From: Myxococcales bacterium
GTDB lineage: Bacteria > Myxococcota_A > Polyangia > Polyangiales > Polyangiaceae
DNA length: 64,000 nt
Direction of reading: 5' to 3'
NCBI GenBank assembly: GCA_025355005.1
Contig: JANXLV010000166.1
Location: forward strand, 1 to 64,000
Below, in pieces: positions 1 through 10,796 of the stretch. Every line of letters starts with the position of its first letter. Position 1 is the stretch's first letter. The position numbers were made by a program, and so were the translations under genes. Below the pieces are notes generated by a model that searched no databases, was not told the DNA's origin, and worked only from the letters and a program-made list of their open reading frames with translations.

Positions 1-1
1 C

Positions 2-1747
2 GCCGGCCTTGCGTTCGTCGCATCGCACGGCGGCATGGATGCGCTTCGCAGCGCGCTCTCGACCTACCCGGAGCTCGTGGAGTGGCTCACGCCGCTGGGT
101 GCCCTCGCGCCACTTGCGAAGAAGACGGAGAGCGCGGTCGCGTGGGGGCTCTTCTTCGCCGCGCGTGGTCTCGATACGCGCGCCGTTGCCCGCCTCACGA
201 ATGAACCCGCTGCCGCAGCGTACGTCGCTCGCGTCCGCGTCAGCGAAGCGGAGCGGGATCTTGCAGCCGTCCCCGAGGGCGTCGCGGCCCTTCCGGCGTT
301 CGTGGCCGTGGATGCGATGCCTCGTCCGCGGCTCACAGGGGGTGAGGCGCTCCCCGACGACGCGATACGCGCGCTGTGCGAGATGCTGCGGTTCTCCCCG
401 CTCGCGCGTCCGTACGCGGGCGTCGCCGAGGTCCGCGCCGCGTGCGACGCCGAGTCGCTGGACGCGTTCGCCATGTCGCTTTTTCGTGCTTGGCGTGATG
501 CCGGTGAAGATCCGCGCGAGCTCTGGGCGCTGGAGTCGTCGGGAAAGATCGGCGGCGACGGGTGCGCGCGTGAGATGGGAAGCCGTGTTCGCTCGTGGGC
601 TCGCGGCGCCGAGCCACCGCGTCATGGCTGGGAAGACGGACGCAACGTGGTCATCGCTCCGGGCAGTCGCGAGTGGGCGTTCGCACGCACCGGGTGCGCG
701 GTCCTCGGCGCCATCGACACGGACACAGCGCGCATGGTCCTCGAAGATCTGGCGAAGACGGGCGTCCAAGCCTGGCTGCGCAAAGAGGCCCATCGCACCC
801 TGGGAGACGAGGAGGCAGACCTCCCGCACGACGCCGTGGACGCTCCGGTCCCCACCGTGGGACTCGACCCTGGTGGCTCCGCCACCTTCGACCTTGGCAA
901 GCGGGTCTACCGCGTGCGCTTCAACGAGGCGCTCGCGCCCTACCTCGTCGATGCAGAGGACGCGCGCGTGGAAGGCTTTCCGCGCCTCCGCAAGGACGAC
1001 GACACGCAGAAGTATGCCGATGCCAAGGAGCGCTTCACGAGCCTCAGCAAGGACGCCACCACTGTCGCGCGATTCCAGACGGCGCTCCTCGCGTCCGTGA
1101 TGTGCACCCAGCGCACGTTCACGGCCGCGCAGTTTTCCGAGCGCTTCGTGGTTCACCCGCTGCTGCGCCACCTTGGTCGCAGAGTCGTCTGGAGCGCCAA
1201 CCCTGGCGATGCGTCGTTCACGTTCCGCATCGCAGAGGACGGCACGTTCGCGGACATCGACGACAAGGCCGTCGTGCTGGGGGAGCGCGCGATCACCGTC
1301 GTGCATCCCATCCTCATGGACGAGGCGACGCGCACCGCGTGGCAGACGCTCATGGCCGACTACCAGCTCCTCCAGCCATTCCCGCAGCTCTCGCGCGAGG
1401 TCTACGTCCGGACGCCGGAAGAGATCGGGGAGCACGACGTGAGGCGCGCGGTGGGCATTCAGACCAGCCGCGGTCGGCTCTTCCAGCTCGGAAGACGCGG
1501 CTGGCGCGCCCGCTTCGACGACGACGGGATCACGGAGTACTCGCGCACGTTGCCATGCGGAGCCGTCGCGCGCTTCCAGGTGTCCCCTGCGGTCTCGCTC
1601 CATGGAACCGGCCCCAAGGACGAGGTCTTCACGATCACGCTCGCGCGCAGCAGCTACACGCTCGAGCGCTTGCCGCCCATCGACTACTCGGAGCTCACGC
1701 TCGACCTCTTGCAGGCACGCAGCCGCTCTGCGGGTCAGGATTCCTGA
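2..1747 (+). CDS. DUF4132 domain protein, 3' part (gene starts outside window)
   Basis: The reading frame is open from the first bases with no stop before the first Met at 35, and DUF4132 proteins are usually much longer than the 570 residues seen, so this is probably the C-terminal part of a gene that begins upstream. The last third carries the DUF4132 pattern: a helical stretch ending in RTAWQTLMADYQLLQPF, then REVYVRTPEEIG, then a GRLFQLGRRGW block and the closing LPPIDYSEL. The function of the family (E. coli MolR/YehF-like) is not settled. The next gene starts 10 bp downstream, so the two are probably cotranscribed. The domain call is good; the role is unknown. Confidence 0.8.
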   Translation, partial: AGLAFVASHGGMDALRSALSTYPELVEWLTPLGALAPLAKKTESAVAWGLFFAARGLDTRAVARLTNEPAAAAYVARVRVSEAERDLAAVPEGVAALPAFVAVDAMPRPRLTGGEALPDDAIRALCEMLRFSPLARPYAGVAEVRAACDAESLDAFAMSLFRAWRDAGEDPRELWALESSGKIGGDGCAREMGSRVRSWARGAEPPRHGWEDGRNVVIAPGSREWAFARTGCAVLGAIDTDTARMVLEDLAKTGVQAWLRKEAHRTLGDEEADLPHDAVDAPVPTVGLDPGGSATFDLGKRVYRVRFNEALAPYLVDAEDARVEGFPRLRKDDDTQKYADAKERFTSLSKDATTVARFQTALLASVMCTQRTFTAAQFSERFVVHPLLRHLGRRVVWSANPGDASFTFRIAEDGTFADIDDKAVVLGERAITVVHPILMDEATRTAWQTLMADYQLLQPFPQLSREVYVRTPEEIGEHDVRRAVGIQTSRGRLFQLGRRGWRARFDDDGITEYSRTLPCGAVARFQVSPAVSLHGTGPKDEVFTITLARSSYTLERLPPIDYSELTLDLLQARSRSAGQDS

Positions 1748-1757
1748 CGTGGTGCCC

Positions 1758-2843
1758 ATGCCCGACCTGTCCTCTGACGCATACTGGCTGGCATTGCGAA
1801 CGGGGACTGCAACGTCCGTCGTTGTCGCGCTCCTCTATCTGGTCGGGTACGGGCTGCCTCCGATATTCGCGGCGCTGCACATCGTTCGCTATCGCGCGCG
1901 CGCACGCGCTCAACGTGCGGCGTTCGCTGCGGCGGCTGCGGGCGAAGGTCCTCGGGGCCCGGAGACCGGGCGCGTGAAGCTTTGCGCGGGGGTGGTTCGC
2001 TGCGATAGCAAGGATCGGATCGCGGCGCGGGTCACCATCCGTCAAGACCACAAAGAGATCCGGCCGTCGAAGGGTTCGCCCTACTGGGTCTGGACCGAGA
2101 AGCAGCGGACCACGCGCGTTGTTCCCTTCGAGCTGCTCCCCGACCACGGCCCGCCCATCCACGTGGAGCCCGGTGAATCACCGGTGGTCGTCGACGAGCT
2201 CGTGACGCAGGTCGTAGAGGCCGATCGCAAGCGCGTGCGCGAGGCCACCATCAGGAACGGTCAGCGCGTCTTCGTCGAGGGAACGTTGCGCGGCGGAGCA
2301 CAGGTCGCCATGGCCTACCGCGGCGGCGACGAACGCTGCACCCTCGAGCCACAGGAAGGCGGTTCGCTTCTCATCGCAACCGACGCGGTCCTCCACCGCT
2401 TCGACGGACGCATCCGCGCGCTCTCGCACGGCGTGATCGCGGGAGGCCTCGTCTGGCTCCTGATCGTCCTCGTGGCTGTCGTGCCATGGCTCACCGTGCT
2501 CTGCTTTGGCGTCCATGAAGTGGGCGTGGTGGACAGCGTGCGCGCCCAATCCACCAAAGGGGGCATGGCCTATCACGCCGTCGTGCTCACGCCGAACGGC
2601 GAAACCTTCGACGACTACATCGACAGCAAGACCTACGAAGTCCTGAACGACAAGCCGAACCAGAAGGTCCCGACCTGCCGCTCGTTCTACCCCTACGCGA
2701 CCTACCTCGGACCGAAGCCGTGGGTCGATCCGCTCAACGGACTCTTGCTGTGGATGCCGCTCCCGTTCCTCATCTGGTTCATGTGGTGGGCCTATCGCAG
2801 CAAGCGCCCCTGGTACGAAGGAGCAAGGCTCGACGAGAAATGA
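1758..2843 (+). CDS. Three-TM membrane protein with a BAM/GIDE-like soluble domain
   Basis: 361 residues from ATG 1758; the frame is open further upstream but only inside the preceding gene. Hydrophobic segments lie near residues 15-43, 225-250 and 330-352. A soluble region of about 180 residues lies between the first two, with charged beta-like strands (GRVKLCAGVVRCDSKDRIAARV; RNGQRVFVEGTLRGG). The order TM, soluble domain flanking the membrane, TM, and the strand pattern recall the BAM/GIDE domain of MUL1-type membrane proteins, but there is no RING finger. Its end is one base from the end of the convergent Sel1 gene. The membrane assignment is firm; the domain match is a visual guess. Confidence 0.6.
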   Translation: MPDLSSDAYWLALRTGTATSVVVALLYLVGYGLPPIFAALHIVRYRARARAQRAAFAAAAAGEGPRGPETGRVKLCAGVVRCDSKDRIAARVTIRQDHKEIRPSKGSPYWVWTEKQRTTRVVPFELLPDHGPPIHVEPGESPVVVDELVTQVVEADRKRVREATIRNGQRVFVEGTLRGGAQVAMAYRGGDERCTLEPQEGGSLLIATDAVLHRFDGRIRALSHGVIAGGLVWLLIVLVAVVPWLTVLCFGVHEVGVVDSVRAQSTKGGMAYHAVVLTPNGETFDDYIDSKTYEVLNDKPNQKVPTCRSFYPYATYLGPKPWVDPLNGLLLWMPLPFLIWFMWWAYRSKRPWYEGARLDEK

Positions 2844-2844
2844 C

Positions 2845-3810
2845 TCAGAACGTGGTGTTCGTCACGCCCGTGCCGAGCACGTTCGCGGTGGCTCCCAGCT
2901 GACCCAGCGCAGTGCACGAGTGCGCGACGCCTGCGTTGCAGCCCTTGCGATACAGGTTGGTCGCGTGGGCCACGTCCAGTTCGACGCCCGCGCCGTGCTG
3001 ATAGAGCTGACCGAGGTTGTCGCAAGATGCGGGGGCGCCCAGGTCGCACGCCTTCGTCCAGGCCTTCGCCGCGCCGCCCGGATCAGAGGGGGTGGCCTGG
3101 TAGAGGACGATGCCCATCACGTTGCACGCGACGAAGTTGTCCTTCGCGCACGCGCCCTCCGCGAGCGTGCGCGCGCGCGGCTGATCCATCGGCACGTCGC
3201 CAAGGCCGACCGCGAGGATCTGTGCGAGGTTCGCGCACGACATCACGTTGCCCGTGTCGCAGAGCTTCTGGAACATCGCGGCCGCGCGAACGGGACCCTG
3301 GCCCTCACCGCTCATCATCTCCATCGTGCCCAGGTTGTTGCATGCAGCGATGTCGCCGCCGGTGCAGCCCTTCTCGAGCATCTTGCGTCCGAGCGCCTTG
3401 TTGCCGCCGGGCTGGTTGCCGAGGAGCATGCCCGCGTTCGCGCACGCCTGGACCAGGCCGAGATCGCACGCGCGAGTCGCCGCCTCACGCGCATGCTCCG
3501 AGTCCTGGGGAACGCCGACGCCGCAAAGGTATCGAGCAAAGAGCTCGTGACAGCCAGTAGCGTCGCCGCCATCGCAGCCCTTCTTGAAGAGCGCGACGGT
3601 GGTCTCGTCCCCACGAAGCTTCCCGCACTCCGAAGAGTCCATGGCCACGCTCATGTTGACGGGCTTGCCGGTTCTCTGCGCCGTGGTGTCACGAACCTCG
3701 GGAGCCGCCGCCGCAGCGTGAGCCTCGGGCGAAGGAGCCAGCGCAGCGCCGCCACAAGAAGCGAGGGTTACGAGAGCAGGAACGACGAGGGCGAGTGCGC
3801 GGAGTGACAT
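2845..3810 (-). CDS. Cys-rich Sel1-repeat lipoprotein
   Basis: 321 residues. A signal peptide ends in a lipobox (LVTLASC), so this is probably a lipoprotein. After an Ala/Pro-rich linker come about six Sel1/TPR-like repeats of roughly 36 residues, each with a pair of Cys (for example CDLGLVQACANAGMLLGN and CDTGNVMSCANLAQILAVG). This is the disulfide-stapled arrangement of Helicobacter Hcp proteins. Such repeats normally bind other proteins, here presumably in the periplasm or at the outer membrane. The gene is monocistronic between convergent and divergent neighbours. The partner is unknown. Confidence 0.85.
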   Translation of the reverse strand: MSLRALALVVPALVTLASCGGAALAPSPEAHAAAAAPEVRDTTAQRTGKPVNMSVAMDSSECGKLRGDETTVALFKKGCDGGDATGCHELFARYLCGVGVPQDSEHAREAATRACDLGLVQACANAGMLLGNQPGGNKALGRKMLEKGCTGGDIAACNNLGTMEMMSGEGQGPVRAAAMFQKLCDTGNVMSCANLAQILAVGLGDVPMDQPRARTLAEGACAKDNFVACNVMGIVLYQATPSDPGGAAKAWTKACDLGAPASCDNLGQLYQHGAGVELDVAHATNLYRKGCNAGVAHSCTALGQLGATANVLGTGVTNTTF

Positions 3811-3819
3811 CCCCGATCC

Positions 3820-4959
3820 CTACGCGTCGGCCGACCCTTTCTTCCCTCCCGGGTGAATCACGCATCCACCGACGACCTCCCCGCTCCATTTTGCCTGCAT
3901 CGCCGCCTGAAACTGCGTGAGGGTAAATGTGTGCGAGACATGCGGCCGCACCTTCCCGTCCTCCGCCCACGCAAGCACCTGAGCCAACCGCGGAGGCCGC
4001 AGCTCCGGGTGCATGACCGTGGAGATCACGGTCGGGCAACCGAGCACGTCGAGCCCCTTCATCATCAACAGGTTCGTGGGCAGCTGGTTCGCGTTGGGCG
4101 CGCCGCGCTGTCCCTTGCCTTTCGCGACGAAGGGCGTGGCCGCCCAGCCGACAATCAGGAAGCGCGCGCCGAACTTCACGCATCGCAGACTCTCGACCGA
4201 GATGTCGCCGCCCACGCCGTCGTAGATCACGTCCACGCCGTGACCGCCGGTGAGGCTCTTCACCTCCTCCTTGAACGAGCGCAGCGTCGCGTCGCCTTCG
4301 CCGCGCGTGTTGATGACGTGGTCCGCGCCCTCTTCCTTCACGACTGCGAGCTTCGCTTCCGAGCGCCCCGTCGCGATCACCTTCGCGCCGAGGAGCTTCG
4401 CGACATGCACGGCCGCGAGCCCCGTCGCACCGGACGCGCCGTGGACAAGCACGGTCTCGCCCGCCTGCAGCTTTCCGCGCGTGACCAGGCAGTGGTACGC
4501 GGTCTCGTAGTTGCCGAGCAGGTTGCATGCCTGATCGAACGAGAGCGCGCCGGGGATCCGCAGCACGGCCTCTTCTGGTGCAACGCCGTAGGTGGCGAAG
4601 CCGCCGTACGCCTGGTAGCCGCCGAGCGAGCGCGGCCCCGCAAGAAAACCGTCGACGAGCACGCGATCGCCGAGAAGCACCTTCGTGACCTCGGCGCCGA
4701 CCCACGCCACCTCTCCCGCGTACTCGAGGCCCGGACAGTACGGCGGCTTCGGCAGGTGCTGGTACTGACCGCTCGTCATCAGCAGATCGACCCAGCCTAC
4801 CTGCGCGCTCGCGATCTTCACGATCACGTCGCGCGGGCCGAGGCTCGCTGGGTCCGGCGCAGGCATGTCCTCCAGTGACATGTGCTTCGCGATGGCCTCC
4901 GGCGGCGACTCCGCGAGCTCTCGCACCATGACCCTGCTTCCCGGCGGCAACAAACCCAT
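3820..4959 (-). CDS. Zinc-free MDR-family NADPH:quinone oxidoreductase
   Basis: 379 residues of the medium-chain dehydrogenase/reductase superfamily. It has an N-terminal GroES-like substrate domain (ASAQVGWVDLLMTSGQY; PGLEYAGEVAWVG) followed by a Rossmann fold with the NADP motif GASGATGLAAVHVAKLLGA. The catalytic zinc Cys and His are absent, as in quinone oxidoreductases (QOR-like). It is expected to reduce quinones or enones with NADPH in the cytoplasm. The start lies 6-9 nt from a -10-like hexamer and is divergent from the SUKH gene, with 31 bp between the two start codons. Family is firm, substrate unknown. Confidence 0.88.
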   Translation of the reverse strand: MGLLPPGSRVMVRELAESPPEAIAKHMSLEDMPAPDPASLGPRDVIVKIASAQVGWVDLLMTSGQYQHLPKPPYCPGLEYAGEVAWVGAEVTKVLLGDRVLVDGFLAGPRSLGGYQAYGGFATYGVAPEEAVLRIPGALSFDQACNLLGNYETAYHCLVTRGKLQAGETVLVHGASGATGLAAVHVAKLLGAKVIATGRSEAKLAVVKEEGADHVINTRGEGDATLRSFKEEVKSLTGGHGVDVIYDGVGGDISVESLRCVKFGARFLIVGWAATPFVAKGKGQRGAPNANQLPTNLLMMKGLDVLGCPTVISTVMHPELRPPRLAQVLAWAEDGKVRPHVSHTFTLTQFQAAMQAKWSGEVVGGCVIHPGGKKGSADA

Positions 4960-4990
4960 ACGAACGAGATATCAGGTTACGCTGAGCCGC

Positions 4991-5809
4991 ATGTCTTCGC
5001 CTTGGTCCCGGGTCGACCGGTGGCTCGAACGCAACGCTCCATCCGTCCTCGCACAGCTCCGTCCACCGGCGTCTGTCACATCGCTCGAGAGGCTCGCCGC
5101 CGCCGTCGGAAGAGCGCTGCCGGCCGGCGTCGTGGGGATGTACCAGGCGCACGACGGCACGCACGACGAGGAGTCCGCGATCCTCGCGGCGATGCGCGCG
5201 CCGAAGAACGCGCAGTGGGCGCGCTACATGTGGTGGCTCTCCGTGGACGCAGCCGAGAAGCAGCTCGTGCTCATGCGCGACCTGGGCAAGTTCCCCGAGG
5301 AGCTGCTTCCGTTTGCGCTGGATGCAGGCGGCAACCTGCTGGTGGTGGACACGACGAACGGCCGCGTGGCCGCGTGGGATCACGAGACGTGGGAGACGAC
5401 GACGCTCGCGGCCGACATGGACGTGTGGATCGCCGCGCTCGCCGACGACATGGAGCAGAAGCTGGTCGCCGCGCCGAACGAGGACCCGGACGAAGAGGAC
5501 TTCGATGACGGGCGCCTCATGCTGATGGACGCTCCGCCGCCGCCACCGCCGGAGGCTGGAGCGCCGGTCGTGACCGAGGACCGCGCGGCGCGCGTGCTGG
5601 TGGAGGTGCTGCAGGAGCGCAAGTTCGTCGAGATGACGAAGCGGGCGGACCTGGAGCCGCTCATCAAGGAGCTGCACGAGGCGCTGGTTCACCCCATCAA
5701 GGGTGAGCGGAAGGCACGCGTGATCGAGATCCTCGAGGACAGCGACGTGGTGGACGAGATCTTCGCGAACGACGACAAGATCGGCGGGCTCGTCGAGGCA
5801 TTGATGTAA
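4991..5809 (+). CDS. SMI1/KNR4 (SUKH) family protein with acidic and Pro-rich linker
   Basis: 272 residues from ATG 4991. I prefer this start to the upstream one at 4865, which lies inside the divergent gene and upstream of a -10-like TACGCT. Residues 1-160 match the SUKH-1 fold: LPAGVVGMYQAHDG, then LGKFPEELLPFALDAGGNLLVVDTTNGRVAAWDHE. A D/E-rich stretch, a run of Pro and a helical C-terminal domain (about residues 190-270) follow. SUKH proteins often serve as immunity or scaffold proteins near polymorphic toxins. No toxin is adjacent here, so a housekeeping scaffold role is as likely. Ends 1 bp before the convergent MnmC-like gene. Confidence 0.72.
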   Translation: MSSPWSRVDRWLERNAPSVLAQLRPPASVTSLERLAAAVGRALPAGVVGMYQAHDGTHDEESAILAAMRAPKNAQWARYMWWLSVDAAEKQLVLMRDLGKFPEELLPFALDAGGNLLVVDTTNGRVAAWDHETWETTTLAADMDVWIAALADDMEQKLVAAPNEDPDEEDFDDGRLMLMDAPPPPPPEAGAPVVTEDRAARVLVEVLQERKFVEMTKRADLEPLIKELHEALVHPIKGERKARVIEILEDSDVVDEIFANDDKIGGLVEALM

Positions 5810-5810
5810 T

Positions 5811-7849
<2,039 letters not shown>

Positions 7850-7875
7850 TTAGCAAACTCCCGGGAAAACCGCCA

Positions 7876-8955
7876 TCAGAGCGCGGTGCCGTCGAGCGCG
7901 CGTGCTGCCGCGTCAGCCGTCGCAGCGGCTCGCGCCTGATCCACGCGCGTCAGAAGCTCGCGCTCGAAGGTCGCAAGATCCGAGGCCGCGACCGTGACGT
8001 GCTCGCCCGGTGCGCACCCACCACCCTTGGCAGCAAGGACCACGACGCTCACGTTCTGGTCTTCGGGAGCGACGCGCGCAAGAGGACGCACGACGTCCGC
8101 CGGGCGGAGCGCGCACGCAACGCCCTTCTGGTTCCGGGCCCCGAGCTCCTTCGACACCAGGAAGATGTGCGACGGGTTCGCGAGCGCGGCGCGGATGCGC
8201 GGATCGTCTGCGCTTGCCTCGGTCTCCATCGGTGCGCTCATGTCGCCGACGATCTCTTCGCGGAGCTCTTCCTTCACGGACGCTTCCATCGGCGGCGCGC
8301 CGACGTCGCCAGGGCCTTCCATCTCGTCGGCCACCATCGTGTCGGTGGCGACCCAGTCTGTGACCCAATACGTGGAGTCCGCGTAGTAACTGTAGGGCGT
8401 GTAGTAGGTCGCATATGCCGGCGCCACGCGGAAGCGATAGCGCGGGGCCCAGCCGTCTTCCTCCATGGCAACGCTGCTTGCGGCGCCGCCCACCGTGGAC
8501 GGCGTGGGGCTCGCGCGTACGCGCCCCTCGACACGCAAGGAGCCCACGACGTGCACGGGAGCAGGGGCCGGGTCTGCGCGGACCTGGCTCTGCGGCATGG
8601 TGTGCATGATCGCGGGGTGCACGCTCTGCGTGTTGCTGCCCCAGGTATCGCCGTGACCGCCCGCGTAGCTGCTCCTCCCGCTCTCGCTGTGACCGCTTCC
8701 GTAGCTGCTGCTGCTGGAGCTCTCGCTGCCTCCACGGAAGCTCGCATGGCCGGTACCACCAAACCCCGAAGCGTGGCTGCTGGAGCTGCTGCTGTGTCCA
8801 CCAAAGCTGCTGTGTCCACCACTCGAGTGACCACCACTGCTGTGTCCGCCACCGCCGTGTCCACCACCGCCGTGTCCGCCACGAGCGAAGGACGCAGGCG
8901 CGAAGAGTGTGAGGCTTACGAGCATCGAGATGGCCGTGAAGGTGCGCAACGCCAT
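7876..8955 (-). CDS. Secreted Gly/His/Ser-rich protein
   Basis: 359 residues from ATG 8955, chosen because a purine-rich ribosome site (GGGAGAGAGGGA) precedes it and a classical signal peptide follows (FTAISMLVSLTLFAPASFA, cleaved before RGGHG). An earlier in-frame Met at 9045 would add 30 residues in front of the signal peptide and is less likely. Residues 25-110 are a low-complexity Gly/His/Ser region made of GGHSS-like repeats. A Tyr-rich patch (ATYYTPYSYYADSTYW) follows, then an ordered C-terminal domain of about 150 residues. His-rich repeats could bind metal. No family recognised. Confidence 0.75.
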   Translation of the reverse strand: MALRTFTAISMLVSLTLFAPASFARGGHGGGGHGGGGHSSGGHSSGGHSSFGGHSSSSSSHASGFGGTGHASFRGGSESSSSSSYGSGHSESGRSSYAGGHGDTWGSNTQSVHPAIMHTMPQSQVRADPAPAPVHVVGSLRVEGRVRASPTPSTVGGAASSVAMEEDGWAPRYRFRVAPAYATYYTPYSYYADSTYWVTDWVATDTMVADEMEGPGDVGAPPMEASVKEELREEIVGDMSAPMETEASADDPRIRAALANPSHIFLVSKELGARNQKGVACALRPADVVRPLARVAPEDQNVSVVVLAAKGGGCAPGEHVTVAASDLATFERELLTRVDQARAAATADAAARALDGTAL

Positions 8956-9114
8956 GGGTGTTCCCTCTCTCGGGAGCACAACCAGGCTAGGCGCTGCCGT
9001 ATTGCCTGGTTTTTCTCGATTGCGGGTCGATTGCGCAGTGTTCATCTAGGCGCAACCTCCGGGCGCTCTCCACACCTCGAAACGCCCTTCCGCCTTGCTG
9101 TGAACATGAAGAGG

Positions 9115-9726
9115 TCAGTCGGACGCCACCTGCACGGCGAAGTGGCCCTTGCCGCGTCCGACCGCCGCGCTCACCGTGACCGTGTCCGGTGACGTGAAGC
9201 ATGCGAGCGCGCGCTCCGGTGTCGCGGGGCCCGGCGACTCTGCGATGCGAGCGCCGGCGGAGTCCGTGAGCACCACCACGAGGCTCCCGGTGTCGGATGT
9301 ACTATACACGCGATAGCAGCGGCCCTTGTCTGCGCGGAAGGTGGTCGTCTGTGCTGCGTCGCCCTCGCCGGAGGTCCCCTCGAACGCCGCGCCCACGGCC
9401 TTCAAACCTTTGTCGCACGCGAGCAGGGTAGATACCGGCGGGGCCTTCGCGTTCGCGGACGCCGGGCTCACGCAGACGTCGGCCGTCTTCAGCGTGACCT
9501 TCGCGGAGCCCTTCACGCCGGGCTCCGGCATGGGCGCGTACGCGGGCAGGCCGCTCGGAAGCGTGCTGGGCGCCTGCGCCGCGCCCGCGCCGCCGTCTCT
9601 CGCGATCACTGCGGACGGTACTGGCGCCACCTCCGGCCCTTTCCCGGGCCCGCCGCACGCGTAGAGGAGCGCAAAGGTCAACGACAGGGCAGTGATCGAG
9701 AGGAAGGAGGAGCGAAATAGGCGCAC
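9115..9726 (-). CDS. Lipoprotein of unknown function
   Basis: 203 residues beginning at GTG 9726. The signal peptide ends in the lipobox LLYAC followed by GG, so it is likely lipidated. The rest is a Pro/Ala linker and a compact domain with four Cys (VCVSP, LLACDKG, GRCYRV, LACFT) that could form two disulfides. The segment GRCYRVYSTSDTGSLVVVLTDSAG looks like a beta-sandwich of the kind found in pre-peptidase or periplasmic binding modules. The start is 6 nt from a TATGCT -10-like hexamer and divergent from tsaC. No function can be assigned. Confidence 0.7.
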   Translation of the reverse strand: MRLFRSSFLSITALSLTFALLYACGGPGKGPEVAPVPSAVIARDGGAGAAQAPSTLPSGLPAYAPMPEPGVKGSAKVTLKTADVCVSPASANAKAPPVSTLLACDKGLKAVGAAFEGTSGEGDAAQTTTFRADKGRCYRVYSTSDTGSLVVVLTDSAGARIAESPGPATPERALACFTSPDTVTVSAAVGRGKGHFAVQVASD

Positions 9727-9760
9727 GCGCGCAGCATAGAGCCGTTCGCCGGTCCTGCGC

Positions 9761-9766
9761 TATGAT
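9761..9766 (+). promoter_or_regulatory. TATGAT -10-like element before tsaC
   Basis: A close match to TATAAT; it contains the rejected ATG 9762 and ends 10 nt before ATG 9777. The minus-strand TATGCT at 9733-9738 serves the divergent lipoprotein gene, so the two promoters are back to back. Confidence 0.45.
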
Positions 9767-9776
9767 CGCGCGCTCG

Positions 9777-10796
9777 ATGAGCCGCGTTGTGACGGTGGAC
9801 AGTGGCAGCCCCGATCCGGCCGCGATCGCAGACGCAGTGCGCGTCCTTCGCGCGGGCGGCCTCGTCGCATTTCCGACGGAGACGGTCTATGGGCTCGGCG
9901 CGTGTGGGCTCGCGCCCGACGCGGTGGCGAAGATCTTCGCGGCGAAGGGCAGACCCAGTACCCATCCGCTCATCCTCCACGTCTGTGGGGAGGACGACGC
10001 GCGGCCGCTCATCCTTGGTGATGTGCCCGAGCGCGTTCGCGCCATGATGCGCGCGTGCTGGCCCGGTCCGCTCACGCTGGTGGTGAAGAAGAGCGCGCGC
10101 GTACCGGACGCGGTGACGGGCGGTGGGGACACCGTTGCTCTGCGCTCGCCCGACCATGCCGTGGCGCAGGCGCTCATCCGCGCGCTCGGCGAGCCCATCG
10201 CGGCGCCCAGCGCGAATCGCTATCAGACGGTCTCGCCCACCACGGCGGCACACGTGCAGAAGTCGCTAGGTGACTCCGTCGACCTCGTCCTGGACGGGGG
10301 CGCATGCACGGCAGGCATCGAGTCCACGGTGCTCGACCTGTCGTCGTCAGTCCCGCGCGTGCTTCGCCCCGGCGCCCTGCCGCTCGGCCGCCTTCGCGCG
10401 CTTCTCTCCGACGTGGTGTTCGAGCCCGACGTCGTCGCGGTCGGCGACGGTGCGCGTCTCTCGCCCGGGCAGGATGCGCGTCACTATGCGCCGCGTGCGC
10501 GCGTGGTGCTGACCCGCGCCGGCCAGAGCGCGAAGGACGCAGCGGCCCTGGTTCGCACCGGACCCACCCCCGCGCGTGTCGGTGTGGTCGCATGGGGCGC
10601 GCATGTGCACGGCGCTGATCCGCACGTCGTCTCGCTCCCGAAGACGCCGGAGGGCTACGGGCATGGGCTCTATGCTGCGCTCCACGCTCTGGACGACCGC
10701 GGCGTCGACGTCATCGTGATCGAGGCCGTCCCGGACGATGAGGCATGGGCGGGCGTCCGCGATCGACTGCAGCGCGCCGCGGAGGAAGAAGCATGA
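9777..10796 (+). CDS. Threonylcarbamoyl-AMP synthase (TsaC/Sua5, long form)
   Basis: 339 residues from ATG 9777; the earlier in-frame ATG at 9762 lies inside the likely -10 element TATGAT (9761-9766) and is rejected. Makes threonylcarbamoyl-AMP from Thr, bicarbonate and ATP for t6A37 of tRNA. The YrdC domain is clear: GGLVAFPTETVYGLGACG, KGRPSTHPLILHV, VALRSPDH and PSANRYQTVSPTTAAHV. The C-terminal 130 residues, joined by the linker LSPGQDARHYAPRARV, are the extra Sua5 domain missing from short TsaC. Its TGA overlaps the ATG of the arrestin-like gene, so the two are cotranscribed. Confidence 0.93.
   Translation: MSRVVTVDSGSPDPAAIADAVRVLRAGGLVAFPTETVYGLGACGLAPDAVAKIFAAKGRPSTHPLILHVCGEDDARPLILGDVPERVRAMMRACWPGPLTLVVKKSARVPDAVTGGGDTVALRSPDHAVAQALIRALGEPIAAPSANRYQTVSPTTAAHVQKSLGDSVDLVLDGGACTAGIESTVLDLSSSVPRVLRPGALPLGRLRALLSDVVFEPDVVAVGDGARLSPGQDARHYAPRARVVLTRAGQSAKDAAALVRTGPTPARVGVVAWGAHVHGADPHVVSLPKTPEGYGHGLYAALHALDDRGVDVIVIEAVPDDEAWAGVRDRLQRAAEEEA

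Noticed and set aside
4991-5809. SUKH protein read as an immunity protein of a toxin system
   Set aside because: No toxin, repeat-rich effector or secretion gene is nearby; kept as a family call only.
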